Shown: piece by piece, positions 55,375 to 62,658 of the stretch | Layout of the letters: each line of letters begins with the position of its first letter | Numbering within the stretch: the stretch's first letter is position 1 | Assembly: GCF_017896165.1 (NCBI RefSeq) | Contig: NZ_JAFCNB010000008.1 | Location: 1 to 64,000, forward strand | Source: Microbispora oryzae | GTDB taxonomy: Bacteria; Actinomycetota; Actinomycetes; Streptosporangiales; Streptosporangiaceae | Direction of reading: 5' to 3' | DNA length: 64,000 nt | Program-made: the position numbers and the translations under genes | The notes under the pieces: generated by a model | What the model was told of the DNA's origin: nothing | Databases searched by the model: none | What the model saw: the letters and a program-made list of their open reading frames with translations, nothing else

Positions 55375-57852
55375 GTGAGCACTACCGAGACCCCAGAGAA
55401 CGATCAACGAGTATTCGAGGCACGCGCTCGACAGTGCTTGGAGGATCGGCGCGTGGTCAGGTACTTCGAGCTTGGCTTCGTTCAGCATGACGAAGTAGTT
55501 CGTCGTTTGATGCGCAGCAGAGCACTCTCGCGTGCTACCGCCACCAGCACTTATGCTAATTACGCCGCGATACGCAATGCTCATGCTGAAGTGGATGCGA
55601 CAGCAGATAAGTTGATGCAGGATGGTGTTGTAAACCGAAGGACATTGCCAGCGCTGATGGCGCTAATAGCAACACCGGTTCTGCTGATTACTGAGATCTT
55701 CCGCCCCGCCGGCTTGGCCGCTTTCCTAAGCTTGGCCGCAGGCGGAGGAATCCTCTTCATGGCAGGCAAGCGCGCTTATTCAGCCCGGCAGAGTCATCAG
55801 TTGGGCGATTACTTCTTCTCGCTGTTTGTCCTGCTCGCTGGCGGGCTCGTAATCCTGGCCCCCTACCTCATCTACGATGTGGATTGGCGCCCCTATCGCA
55901 TAGCCTTCGTGGCCCTACTAGCAGTTTCTGCTGGTTTTCTTCTACAGACGCCAGCCACCATGGAAGAATTTCTTCGGGCTATCACGATACCATCAGTCTG
56001 GCTAGATCAGCTCAAACTATCGGGCAACGAGCATAAGGCGCGAGACAGATGGCTCGATGAGGTTGCAGAAAGCATAATAATCCGGCATATCGAGCACATT
56101 ATCCATAGCCTCATAGGCTTGGATTATCAAAAATATCTCGTTGAGGAGGATTCCGAAGGGCTCAGAAAACTTCGAGATCCCACTCTCACTGTATCGACAA
56201 AATCACTACAAAGAATCAAGCGCACCCTCTCAAGGGTAGACAGCGGTAGCATCGCCATCGCTGGACCGAGAGGAGCCGGCAAGTCCACCCTACTGCGGCT
56301 TATGTGCGAGTCGTCAAAGGACGACTTAGCAGTACAAATGAGTGCGCCAGCAGAGTACTTGCCGAGAGAGTTTCTCGCGGAACTATTCCAGCGCTTTTGC
56401 CTAGCTTATTTGGAGCAGCAAGATTACTCGCCTGGACCTTCACTTATCCCTAACCTAGCCACTAAAAAACGGGCTTTTAGGATCATCCGAGACACTACTT
56501 CAGCAACAATAAGGTCCATCCTTGCCCCGGCCCTTGTGGTCTTCGTGATCTGGTCGCTTGTGCAAGATTGGGGATCAGTAGTTACAAGCACGCTAGCCAC
56601 TTCGAGTGAATGGTACCGGTCACTTTTCGAGGTGGCGCAGAAGTACTGGCGTGACTACCCACTGCCAACTCGAGCCTTGGTGCTTCTAATAGCGTTATGG
56701 GTACGGCCACGACGGCACAAATGGCGCTCGTTGCGGTGGCATCCCGAACCCCGCCTGGTCGTGCAGGCGCGGGAGCACTTGTTTAGGCTGCAAGTTGATA
56801 GAACTGTCTCATGGGGTTTCAATGCGGGAGTCTCAGGCCTATTCGGCGGTAGCGGAACGCTGAACAGAGGAACTTCCCTCAAACACCTCCCATGGAGCCT
56901 GCCCGAACTCGTCGGGGCTTTGCGGCACTTCATGGAGGACGTAGGCCGAGAGCAGAAAAGCGCTGGCGGTCGAGTGATCGTCGCTATAGACGAGATCGAT
57001 CGCATCGGTTCAACGGAAAAGGCCGAACGTTTCATAAGTGAAATCAAGGCAGTGTTCGACGTTGATAATTGCTTCTTCCTTGTATCAGTAGCGGAAGATG
57101 TGGGCTCCATCTTTGGACAAAGAGCCCTTACTGGTAAGTCGGTTTTTGAAAATGCTTTCGACGATATCTTCATGGTAGAACCTCTGGACCTAAAGGAGTC
57201 GCGGATTCTATTACAGCAGCGCGTACCCGGATGCCAGGACCCATTTGTCCACCTAGTGCACTCCCTCTCCGGCGGACTTCCTCGTGAGCTGCTTAGAACA
57301 ACTAGCCGACTTGTAGAGATGAACGAAGAGCTTAGGGTTCTCCATAAGCGTGCACCGCGACTGGAGACCTTGGTTATCACCCTGGTAAGGGATGAGATGG
57401 TAGAAGCGATGAAGGGCGCTCGAGACCACCTGTCCCGGACCCTATATAGAAGTTCCTTCGCATATGTCTTCGATCTGATGCGAATTTCGATGCATCGCAT
57501 GCAAGGCGAGATCTTACCATCATTGACAGAATCCAAAAATATCCTAGAAGACCTCGCTAATCTCAACGACATGCATGCTATCGAACCCCCACAAAAGGAG
57601 GGAGAGTCCAATAAGGAACTACGAGAGATAACCGATATCATCGACAGACTCGCAGTCTTCGCGCTCTACAATTTAACTATCATAGAAATTTTCTCCGATA
57701 GTCATTACGACGCGGCAGTAGCACAGGCGCGAAATGGGAACACCTTGACCTCATTCGAGGAGCTCGCTGCAATTAGGCGAGAACTTAGCGTATCGCCTGA
57801 AAGCTCTCGAGTCGCCATGGACAGGTTTCGAAAGAAGTGGAGTCTACTATAA
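55375..57852 (+). CDS. Membrane KAP-type P-loop NTPase, cargo gene
   Basis: 825 residues from a GTG start. Three hydrophobic helices lie between about 90 and 190. Walker A is GPRGAGKST (297-305). Two more membrane helices follow (about 375-395 and 425-440). Walker B is VIVAIDEID (534-542), and LTGKSVFENAFDDIFMVEPLD with a GLPRELLR sensor-2-like element comes later. Membrane segments between the Walker motifs are the hallmark of KAP NTPases (KAP family, STAND/AAA-like). The low-GC gene sits between the HEPN and CutA-like genes and is probably part of one transcript with them. Confidence 0.8.
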   Translation: MSTTETPENDQRVFEARARQCLEDRRVVRYFELGFVQHDEVVRRLMRSRALSRATATSTYANYAAIRNAHAEVDATADKLMQDGVVNRRTLPALMALIATPVLLITEIFRPAGLAAFLSLAAGGGILFMAGKRAYSARQSHQLGDYFFSLFVLLAGGLVILAPYLIYDVDWRPYRIAFVALLAVSAGFLLQTPATMEEFLRAITIPSVWLDQLKLSGNEHKARDRWLDEVAESIIIRHIEHIIHSLIGLDYQKYLVEEDSEGLRKLRDPTLTVSTKSLQRIKRTLSRVDSGSIAIAGPRGAGKSTLLRLMCESSKDDLAVQMSAPAEYLPREFLAELFQRFCLAYLEQQDYSPGPSLIPNLATKKRAFRIIRDTTSATIRSILAPALVVFVIWSLVQDWGSVVTSTLATSSEWYRSLFEVAQKYWRDYPLPTRALVLLIALWVRPRRHKWRSLRWHPEPRLVVQAREHLFRLQVDRTVSWGFNAGVSGLFGGSGTLNRGTSLKHLPWSLPELVGALRHFMEDVGREQKSAGGRVIVAIDEIDRIGSTEKAERFISEIKAVFDVDNCFFLVSVAEDVGSIFGQRALTGKSVFENAFDDIFMVEPLDLKESRILLQQRVPGCQDPFVHLVHSLSGGLPRELLRTTSRLVEMNEELRVLHKRAPRLETLVITLVRDEMVEAMKGARDHLSRTLYRSSFAYVFDLMRISMHRMQGEILPSLTESKNILEDLANLNDMHAIEPPQKEGESNKELREITDIIDRLAVFALYNLTIIEIFSDSHYDAAVAQARNGNTLTSFEELAAIRRELSVSPESSRVAMDRFRKKWSLL

Positions 57853-57895
57853 TAGGATGCAGAGTTGATTCTTGCTTACAGAAGGAGCATCACAC

Positions 57896-58231
57896 ATGAG
57901 TCTGTTTGTGCAAGCCATGACAACCGTGGAGAGTCAAGAGCAAGCTGTGAGACTTGCGCAAGGCATCGTGGAAAGTCGGCTAGGGGCGGGGGTTCAAATC
58001 ATCGGCCCCATACGCTCCCTATATTGGTGGCAGGGGGATTTACAAGATTCTCAGGAGTGGCAGATTCTGATAAAGACGACTGTCGAACACTACGCAGCGC
58101 TTGAGGCCCATATAAAGGCGAACCATCACTACGTCACGCCTGAGATTATTGCGACACCGATTGTTGAGGGCAGCAGTGACTACCTGCGGTGGATTAGCCA
58201 GGAAACTAGCCGACCTGACGTTTCGCAGTAG
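57896..58231 (+). CDS. CutA1-like protein, cargo gene
   Basis: 111 residues from ATG 57896, with agaagga upstream. The sequence LFVQAMTTVESQEQAVRLAQGIVESRLGAGVQIIGPIRSLYWWQGDLQDSQEWQILIKTTVEHYAALEAHIKANHHYVTPEIIATPI matches the CutA1/PII-like ferredoxin fold, usually a trimer implicated in metal tolerance. Here it follows the NTPase stop by 43 bp. Its 3' end overlaps the convergent XRE regulator by 26 bp. Confidence 0.85.
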   Translation: MSLFVQAMTTVESQEQAVRLAQGIVESRLGAGVQIIGPIRSLYWWQGDLQDSQEWQILIKTTVEHYAALEAHIKANHHYVTPEIIATPIVEGSSDYLRWISQETSRPDVSQ

Positions 58232-59615
58232 CGAGATCCTCAAGAAAGGCGCGTACTGCTGGCCTGTGTTGCCATCGTCGCAGGCCTTGGGCTAGCACTT
58301 CGAAGCGAGGGGTCCAAATGGCGGACCCTGTGTCTCGTGCTGCCGACAGTCCTTCTCGCGCCAATCGCGCGGCTTCGTTGATAGAGCCGTGGATGAGATG
58401 CGCAGTTGCGATGTCTCCTAGGATGATTGCGGCGCGCTTCTTGTCCAGCTCGGGAAGCCGGGCGATGACTGATCTCGCTACTTCTTCGGCTTCTTCAAGC
58501 TTTCCGATCTTTGAGTAGGTAGAGATGCGGAAGGAGTCGAACCGGTCGCTATCGAGGAACCTGGTCCAAACCCGGTCTTCCTCCGGGTCGGCAATGCTGA
58601 ACGCTTCGGATGCCTGTTCCCACGACTGGAGAGCGCGCGCCTTGTCGCCCAGGGCTCCGCTCTCTTCCGCGTGGCGGGCCGCAAGCCATGCGGTCGTACC
58701 CGGCGACTCAGAAGGGGGAAGGAGTTCAAGGGCGCTCCCCAGGAGCGCACGAGCGCGGCCGTGGTTGCCTTTCCCGCTTGGGATGTAGCTCCGGTACCCG
58801 TAGGCGCACGCGACGATGCTCAGGTCGTTGGCTTCCTTGGCCGCTCGTTCCGCCGTGTCGTAGAAGTTCCGTGCGGTTGCCGAGCTTCCCATGTCGCTGG
58901 CTATCCAGCCGGCGAGTACGCAGCTTTCGCCGGCTGCGACGATGAGGCGTCTGCGGAGTTCGTCCTTGGGGTCGCTCGCCGCGCCATTGAGAAGGGTGCT
59001 TATCTCCTTGATGTGCGCCGCAAGACCTTTGAAGATGGCCTGAGCTGGCATCATCTCTTCGAGCTTGTGGAATCCCGCCGACCGGGCTTCCATCTCCCGG
59101 ACGACCGCCTCGCTTAGCGAAGATGGCCTGACGAGAGCGTAGGCAAGCTGTTCCCATACTTCGCTCTGCACTGCGACGGTCGTGGCACCGATCTTCGCCG
59201 TCATACTCAGCATCTCGCGACGTTTCACGTCCTCGCCCCTTTTCCCGATTGCTTCGGCGAGTAGTTGCAGGTCGAACGTGTCGGTCGGGACGCCGAGGTC
59301 AGCTCTCTGGGCGGTGTCCGCATCACCCATTGGAGCCAGGCCCAGCGCGCGCCGGGCCTTCTCAGTCATGCCCAAACCGTCAGCGAACGCCTCGAATGTA
59401 GACGTTGCGGTCGGAACACGCTTGCCCGTCTTGTACTCGCTCAATCGCCCCTGGGCGATTCCGGTCAGGGTGGCGATTTGGCCTTGGGTGATGCCATGTC
59501 TGCCGAGGACCCGAATGATCGCGCCGATATCGCGCCGTCGGCATGCCTCGTCCATCTCTTGACCTGCGAAGACCTGGTCAATGATCTTCTGCACGTGCCG
59601 CTGGTCCATCGCCAT
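58206..59615 (-). CDS. XRE family regulator with TPR domain
   Basis: 469 residues. HTH motif GITQGQIATLTGIAQGRLSEYKTGKRVPTATSTFEAFADGLGM at about residues 38-85, then a long series of helices resembling TPR repeats (ALLGSALELLPPSESPGTTAWLAARHAEESGALGDKARALQSWEQASEAF and similar). Such regulators are common on AICEs and in Streptomyces. It converges on the cargo operon and diverges from the small-ORF operon. Inverted repeats lie in its upstream region. Confidence 0.88.
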   Translation of the reverse strand: MAMDQRHVQKIIDQVFAGQEMDEACRRRDIGAIIRVLGRHGITQGQIATLTGIAQGRLSEYKTGKRVPTATSTFEAFADGLGMTEKARRALGLAPMGDADTAQRADLGVPTDTFDLQLLAEAIGKRGEDVKRREMLSMTAKIGATTVAVQSEVWEQLAYALVRPSSLSEAVVREMEARSAGFHKLEEMMPAQAIFKGLAAHIKEISTLLNGAASDPKDELRRRLIVAAGESCVLAGWIASDMGSSATARNFYDTAERAAKEANDLSIVACAYGYRSYIPSGKGNHGRARALLGSALELLPPSESPGTTAWLAARHAEESGALGDKARALQSWEQASEAFSIADPEEDRVWTRFLDSDRFDSFRISTYSKIGKLEEAEEVARSVIARLPELDKKRAAIILGDIATAHLIHGSINEAARLAREGLSAARDTGSAIWTPRFEVLAQGLRRWQHRPAVRAFLEDLATAKRQVG

Positions 59616-59681
59616 GGAGCGCGTTCCGTTCCCCTGGTTGCGCGCCGGTAAAAGGGTGGTGACCTGATCAGTCCATCACAT

Positions 59682-59695
59682 CGTGCGATATCACG
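59682..59695. promoter_or_regulatory. Possible XRE operator
   Basis: CGTG-CGATAT-CACG, an inverted repeat in the divergent region before the XRE gene and the small ORFs. It is short, so confidence is modest. Confidence 0.4.
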
Positions 59696-59828
59696 GTGAG
59701 ATTTTCCACAGGCTTCCTGACTGCCAATCTCACTCGCGAGCTAGTGGCAGCAAAAGTCACAAGCGGGGCCAGGGGAACGGCCGCCGCGCGGACTCACCTC
59801 ATTGCGAGTGTGTGGAGGTCAGCGAGGC

Positions 59829-60113
59829 ATGCCGGGAATCGTCGATGACACCATCGGCCCACCATCGATCCTCGGGTACGAGGTTCGGCACGAAGCGGAC
59901 GGTTATCACGCCCGGTATTGCCAGGTGCTTGACGAGCACGCCCGCGCCTTCGGCTGCCTGCAACAGCTTCACGACGTCGATCCTCGCGTGCTGCTGCGAC
60001 GCGCCGTCGCCAACCGGGTGCGTGTGTGGGTCTACCAGAGCCGGCCTGCCGATGATGGCGTCACACGTGATCGGCAGGCCAATCCGCAAGCGACTACGGA
60101 TGTTGCGCCATGA
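59829..60113 (+). CDS. Small hypothetical protein of the element
   Basis: 94 residues from ATG 59829 (MPGIVDDTIGPPSILGYEVRHEADGYHARYCQVLDEHARAFGCLQQL). GGAGGT is placed 9 nt upstream. No known family seen. The next gene overlaps it by 4 bp (ATGA), so the two are translationally coupled. Confidence 0.65.
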   Translation: MPGIVDDTIGPPSILGYEVRHEADGYHARYCQVLDEHARAFGCLQQLHDVDPRVLLRRAVANRVRVWVYQSRPADDGVTRDRQANPQATTDVAP

Positions 60114-60493
60114 AGGGGCCGCAGGTCGCGCGTCGGCCCTCGCCCGCGACGGTCGCGGCTGAGCGGCTACGTGCCGCCCTCGAAGGGCGCGGTGTCGCCG
60201 CCGACGTGCACGCGGGCGACGGCGTTGCGCTGGTGTCGGTGTGGGTCGACGTGGTCGTCTGGTGCGAATTCGGGCCGGATGGCTGGCGTTACCGCTGGTG
60301 GACCGGCCGAATCTCCCCGGGCACTGGCCGCTACGTCTACACCGGATGCCGTGCGGATGCCGTCGAGACGGCCGCGCGTCGAGTCGCTGACCGCTACGCC
60401 GAGGCGCGGCGCACGCATCCGCTCTCGCCCGTGGTGGCCGAACGCCTGGCATCTCTCCCCTCTCCGCACAGCACGGCCAGTAGGGAGCACTGA
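60110..60493 (+). CDS. Small hypothetical protein of the element
   Basis: 127 residues, MKGPQVARRPSPATVAAERLRAALEGRGVAADVHAGDGVALVSVWVDVVVWCEFGPDGWRYRWWTG. It has a basic N-terminus and a compact beta-rich centre. No family recognised. It is coupled to both neighbours (ATGA overlap upstream, TGATG overlap downstream). Confidence 0.65.
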   Translation: MKGPQVARRPSPATVAAERLRAALEGRGVAADVHAGDGVALVSVWVDVVVWCEFGPDGWRYRWWTGRISPGTGRYVYTGCRADAVETAARRVADRYAEARRTHPLSPVVAERLASLPSPHSTASREH

Positions 60494-60891
60494 TGCCTCG
60501 CTCTTCGGTTCGCGACGCTGACATGCGGCGTAGCCGCCCCTTGGTTATCTCCGCTGACGAGATCCGTGCCCGTATTCAGGCGGACTTTCAACGCGGCGGC
60601 AAGGCCGCGCTTGTCGATGAGGACTGTCCGGGGATCAGCGTGCATCCGGCTGCCCCCTTGCCGAAACATGAGGAATTGACCTGGTGTACGCGCCCGCGCG
60701 GTCCCTACCGCGTCCGCGAACACACCTGCCTCTGCCAGCCCGTCCATTACGAGTTGATCTCGTGCGGCGGCATCTACATGTTTCACCGAGTGATAGGGGT
60801 CGACCGGCCCAAACACAGCTACGCCGGAGGGTGGCGCGTGGCGGAAGCGCGCCTGTGGTGGCGTCGGCTGCTCGCCGGCCAGGTGTGCTGA
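60493..60891 (+). CDS. Hypothetical protein of the element
   Basis: 132 residues, with HTCLCQPVHYELISCGGIYMFHRVIGVDRPKHSYAGGWRVAEARLWWRRLLAG. Several Cys and His residues suggest metal binding. The start overlaps the preceding stop by one base. Unknown function. Confidence 0.62.
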   Translation: MPRSSVRDADMRRSRPLVISADEIRARIQADFQRGGKAALVDEDCPGISVHPAAPLPKHEELTWCTRPRGPYRVREHTCLCQPVHYELISCGGIYMFHRVIGVDRPKHSYAGGWRVAEARLWWRRLLAGQVC

Positions 60892-60926
60892 CGCCCCTTG
60901 CCCCGCATCCCCTCGGGGCCTAATGA

Positions 60927-60992
60927 CCCCCGGCAGGGTTCGGTAGCGCCCGTAAGAGCGCTCGTTCCCACGGACCCTGTCGGGGCTTTTTT
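60927..60992 (+). terminator. Rho-independent terminator of the small-ORF operon
   Basis: Arms CCCCCGGCAGGGT (60927-60939) and ACCCTGTCGGGG (60974-60985), with an inner AGCGC/GCGCT stem, run directly into CTTTTTT. It closes the 59829-60891 operon. Confidence 0.88.
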
Positions 60993-61009
60993 CTGCGATG
61001 AAATCGCAG
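60993..61009. promoter_or_regulatory. Palindrome upstream of the second small-ORF operon
   Basis: CTGCGAT-GAA-ATCGCAG, perfect 7-bp arms, located just after the terminator and about 115 bp before the next gene. Its position suits an operator. Confidence 0.5.
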
Positions 61010-61124
61010 GTAGAAGCGTGATCATCTCATGATGTGATTTCAATGTGTGATGGGTCGCCCCCATCGGCCGAACCTACCTTCCCATTCGTAAGGTTCCCGG
61101 TTCGACCGAAGGAGGGATGTCCTG

Positions 61125-61478
61125 ATGACACACATCACCCCCGATCACCGGTCCGCGTTCATCGCCGACGTGCGGACGTTCGCGGACTTCCTGACGGCAA
61201 CGCCGTACGTGCCCGTCCCTGCGCATCTCGACGTCACGGTCTTCCCTATGAACGGCGGCGACGAGGTGCGGCGCGCGGAGATCGACCGCATCGCCACCGT
61301 CCTCGGCACCACGACCGAATGCGACGCCGGCCACTACCGCACGAGTAGGGCCTTCGGGCGTGTCTCCTACCGTGCCGTGGCCGTCAGCGACGGCGCACGC
61401 GAGCGGTGGGACGCCCTGATGTCCTACGACGGCGCGATCACTCCCGACCCGTCCGCCCGCCACAAGGACGGGAGGTGA
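61125..61478 (+). CDS. Hypothetical protein of the element
   Basis: 117 residues starting MTHITPDHRSAFIADVRTFADFLTATPYVPVPAHLDVTVFPMNGGDEVRRAEIDRIATVLGT. The GGAGGG ribosome site is well placed. Similar proteins of unknown function are common in actinomycete plasmids and AICEs. No domain assigned. Confidence 0.65.
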   Translation: MTHITPDHRSAFIADVRTFADFLTATPYVPVPAHLDVTVFPMNGGDEVRRAEIDRIATVLGTTTECDAGHYRTSRAFGRVSYRAVAVSDGARERWDALMSYDGAITPDPSARHKDGR

Positions 61479-61486
61479 TCATCACA

Positions 61487-61645
61487 ATGCGCCGACTTCA
61501 CATCCCCGGCACGCGCGGCCGTACCTGCGGCTGCGGCGCGCTGACCGATGAGGACATGTCCATCTGCGGCAAATGCGCCGCCCGGTTCCGCTGGCTGCGC
61601 CGCAAGGCTCCCCATCACATCGAAGGAGACGAGCCGTGTTCGTGA
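61487..61645 (+). CDS. Small zinc-ribbon-like protein
   Basis: 52 residues from ATG 61487 (MRRLHIPGTRGRTCGCGALTDEDMSICGKCAARFRWLRRK). The CxC...CxxC arrangement suggests a small zinc ribbon. Strong GGAGGTGATC ribosome site. Stops just after the start of the next ORF. Confidence 0.65.
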   Translation: MRRLHIPGTRGRTCGCGALTDEDMSICGKCAARFRWLRRKAPHHIEGDEPCS

Positions 61646-61926
61646 TCGTCATCATCGCCGGAATCACCCTCAGCCTCGTTGCCCTGGTCGCACTGACCGC
61701 CGCAACCGTCGTCATGAAACGTGAGGACCGCTCTCCAGGCCTTTTGCACAGCAGGCCACGCAGCCTGCACGTGCGGCTGACTCGGCGGTTGTTCGGCGCG
61801 CACGCCGTCGACAGCCGCCGCACGAACCGCCCGCAGGCCACACCGACTACCTACGATCTTCGGTCCCTGGTTCCCGCGCCCCGGCGCGGTGAGGCACCCG
61901 TCAAAGGAGGTGAGAGGCGTTGGTGA
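61636..61926 (+). CDS. Small membrane protein of the element
   Basis: 96 residues from GTG 61636 (MFVIVIIAGITLSLVALVALTAATVVMKRED). One N-terminal membrane helix followed by a basic cytosolic tail. Overlaps both neighbours. Unknown function; such short membrane proteins often accompany Tra/Spd genes. Confidence 0.6.
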   Translation: MFVIVIIAGITLSLVALVALTAATVVMKREDRSPGLLHSRPRSLHVRLTRRLFGAHAVDSRRTNRPQATPTTYDLRSLVPAPRRGEAPVKGGERRW

Positions 61927-62111
61927 TCTCCGTGTCCCTGGTTGTCGTCCTGGGCGTGGCCGTCATCCTGGCCCTGCGTTACATGGGACTCCGGCTGTGG
62001 CAGGCCGCCCTGTGCGTGTTGTTCGGCTTCTACCTCAATCAGACGGCGGCGGCCCCGGAGGTAGGCCGCATGGTCTCCCTGATCGTCGCCGCCATCTCCA
62101 ACGCGTCCTGA
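61920..62111 (+). CDS. Small two-helix membrane protein
   Basis: 63 residues from TTG 61920 (or GTG 61923), with GGAGG upstream: MVISVSLVVVLGVAVILALRYMGLRLWQAALCVLFGFYLNQTAAAPEVGRMVSLIVAAI. Two membrane helices. Resembles the small conserved proteins preceding TraB-like genes in actinomycete conjugative elements (recognition by pattern only). Confidence 0.65.
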   Translation: MVISVSLVVVLGVAVILALRYMGLRLWQAALCVLFGFYLNQTAAAPEVGRMVSLIVAAISNAS

Positions 62112-62191
62112 CCTCGGCAGCAACCACCGATGCAGCACATTCGAGCACGTCACACAGCGACCCAGAGCGGTCCGCGGAGAGGAAGACGATC

Positions 62192-62332
62192 GTGACGCAG
62201 GAGCGAACCACACCCCTCGTTCATGATCGCGGCATCCGGAACCGTCATTCACTCACTCCCGGGGGTGGGCACTACCCACCCCCGGGCGAAAGGAGGTGGT
62301 CATCACGCAGACCACACCCCACACCCCCTTGA
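62192..62332 (+). CDS. Possible 46-residue ORF before the TraB operon gene
   Basis: From GTG 62192 (MTQERTTPLVHDRGIRNRHSLTPGGG), with GAGAGG 10 nt upstream. Overlaps the next ORF in another frame and spans the strong hairpin at 62258-62286. Could be a leader peptide or chance; low confidence. Confidence 0.25.
   Translation: MTQERTTPLVHDRGIRNRHSLTPGGGHYPPPGERRWSSRRPHPTPP
62258..62286 (+). promoter_or_regulatory. Strong hairpin directly upstream of a ribosome site
   Basis: CCCGGGGGTGGG / CCCACCCCCGGG, a perfect 12-bp stem with a CACTA loop, ends 6 nt before the GGAGG of the next gene. No U-tract, so it is more likely a translational or mRNA-stability element than a terminator. Confidence 0.6.
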
Positions 62333-62658
62333 TCGACCTTCAGGAGGCACACACCCACTACCGCCGCGCCCGGCACCTTCTCGCTTACGACACGCCCGCC
62401 CTCGCTGAGATCCTTGCCGCGCTGGACCACATTCCGGCGCTCTGCGCCGAGTCCGCGCGGCTGCGTGCCCAGCTCGCCCGCATCCGGATGGAGCGAGCGA
62501 ACCTGATCGCCGCCGCCCACGCTACCCTCGCCGCCCACAACGACGGCGAAGCCGACCCTCTGTCCTACCTGCGTGACGAGCTGGCCGCACCCGACGCCGG
62601 CCTCCCGCGTCGGACTCGGGACCGCTACCGCCACCCCTACGGGGGTGAGGCCCGATGA
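62296..62658 (+). CDS. Helical hypothetical protein preceding the TraB-like gene
   Basis: 120 residues, MVITQTTPHTPLIDLQEAHTHYRRARHLLAYDTPALAEILAALDHIPALCAESARLRAQLARIRMERANLIAAAHATLAAH, mostly helical. The only usable start is GTG 62296, which lies within the apparent ribosome site GGAGGTGGTCATCACG; the closely similar site of the 61487 gene instead has ATG 9 nt after GGAGGTG. Start is therefore uncertain. Overlaps the TraB-like start (ATGA). Confidence 0.6.
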   Translation: MVITQTTPHTPLIDLQEAHTHYRRARHLLAYDTPALAEILAALDHIPALCAESARLRAQLARIRMERANLIAAAHATLAAHNDGEADPLSYLRDELAAPDAGLPRRTRDRYRHPYGGEAR

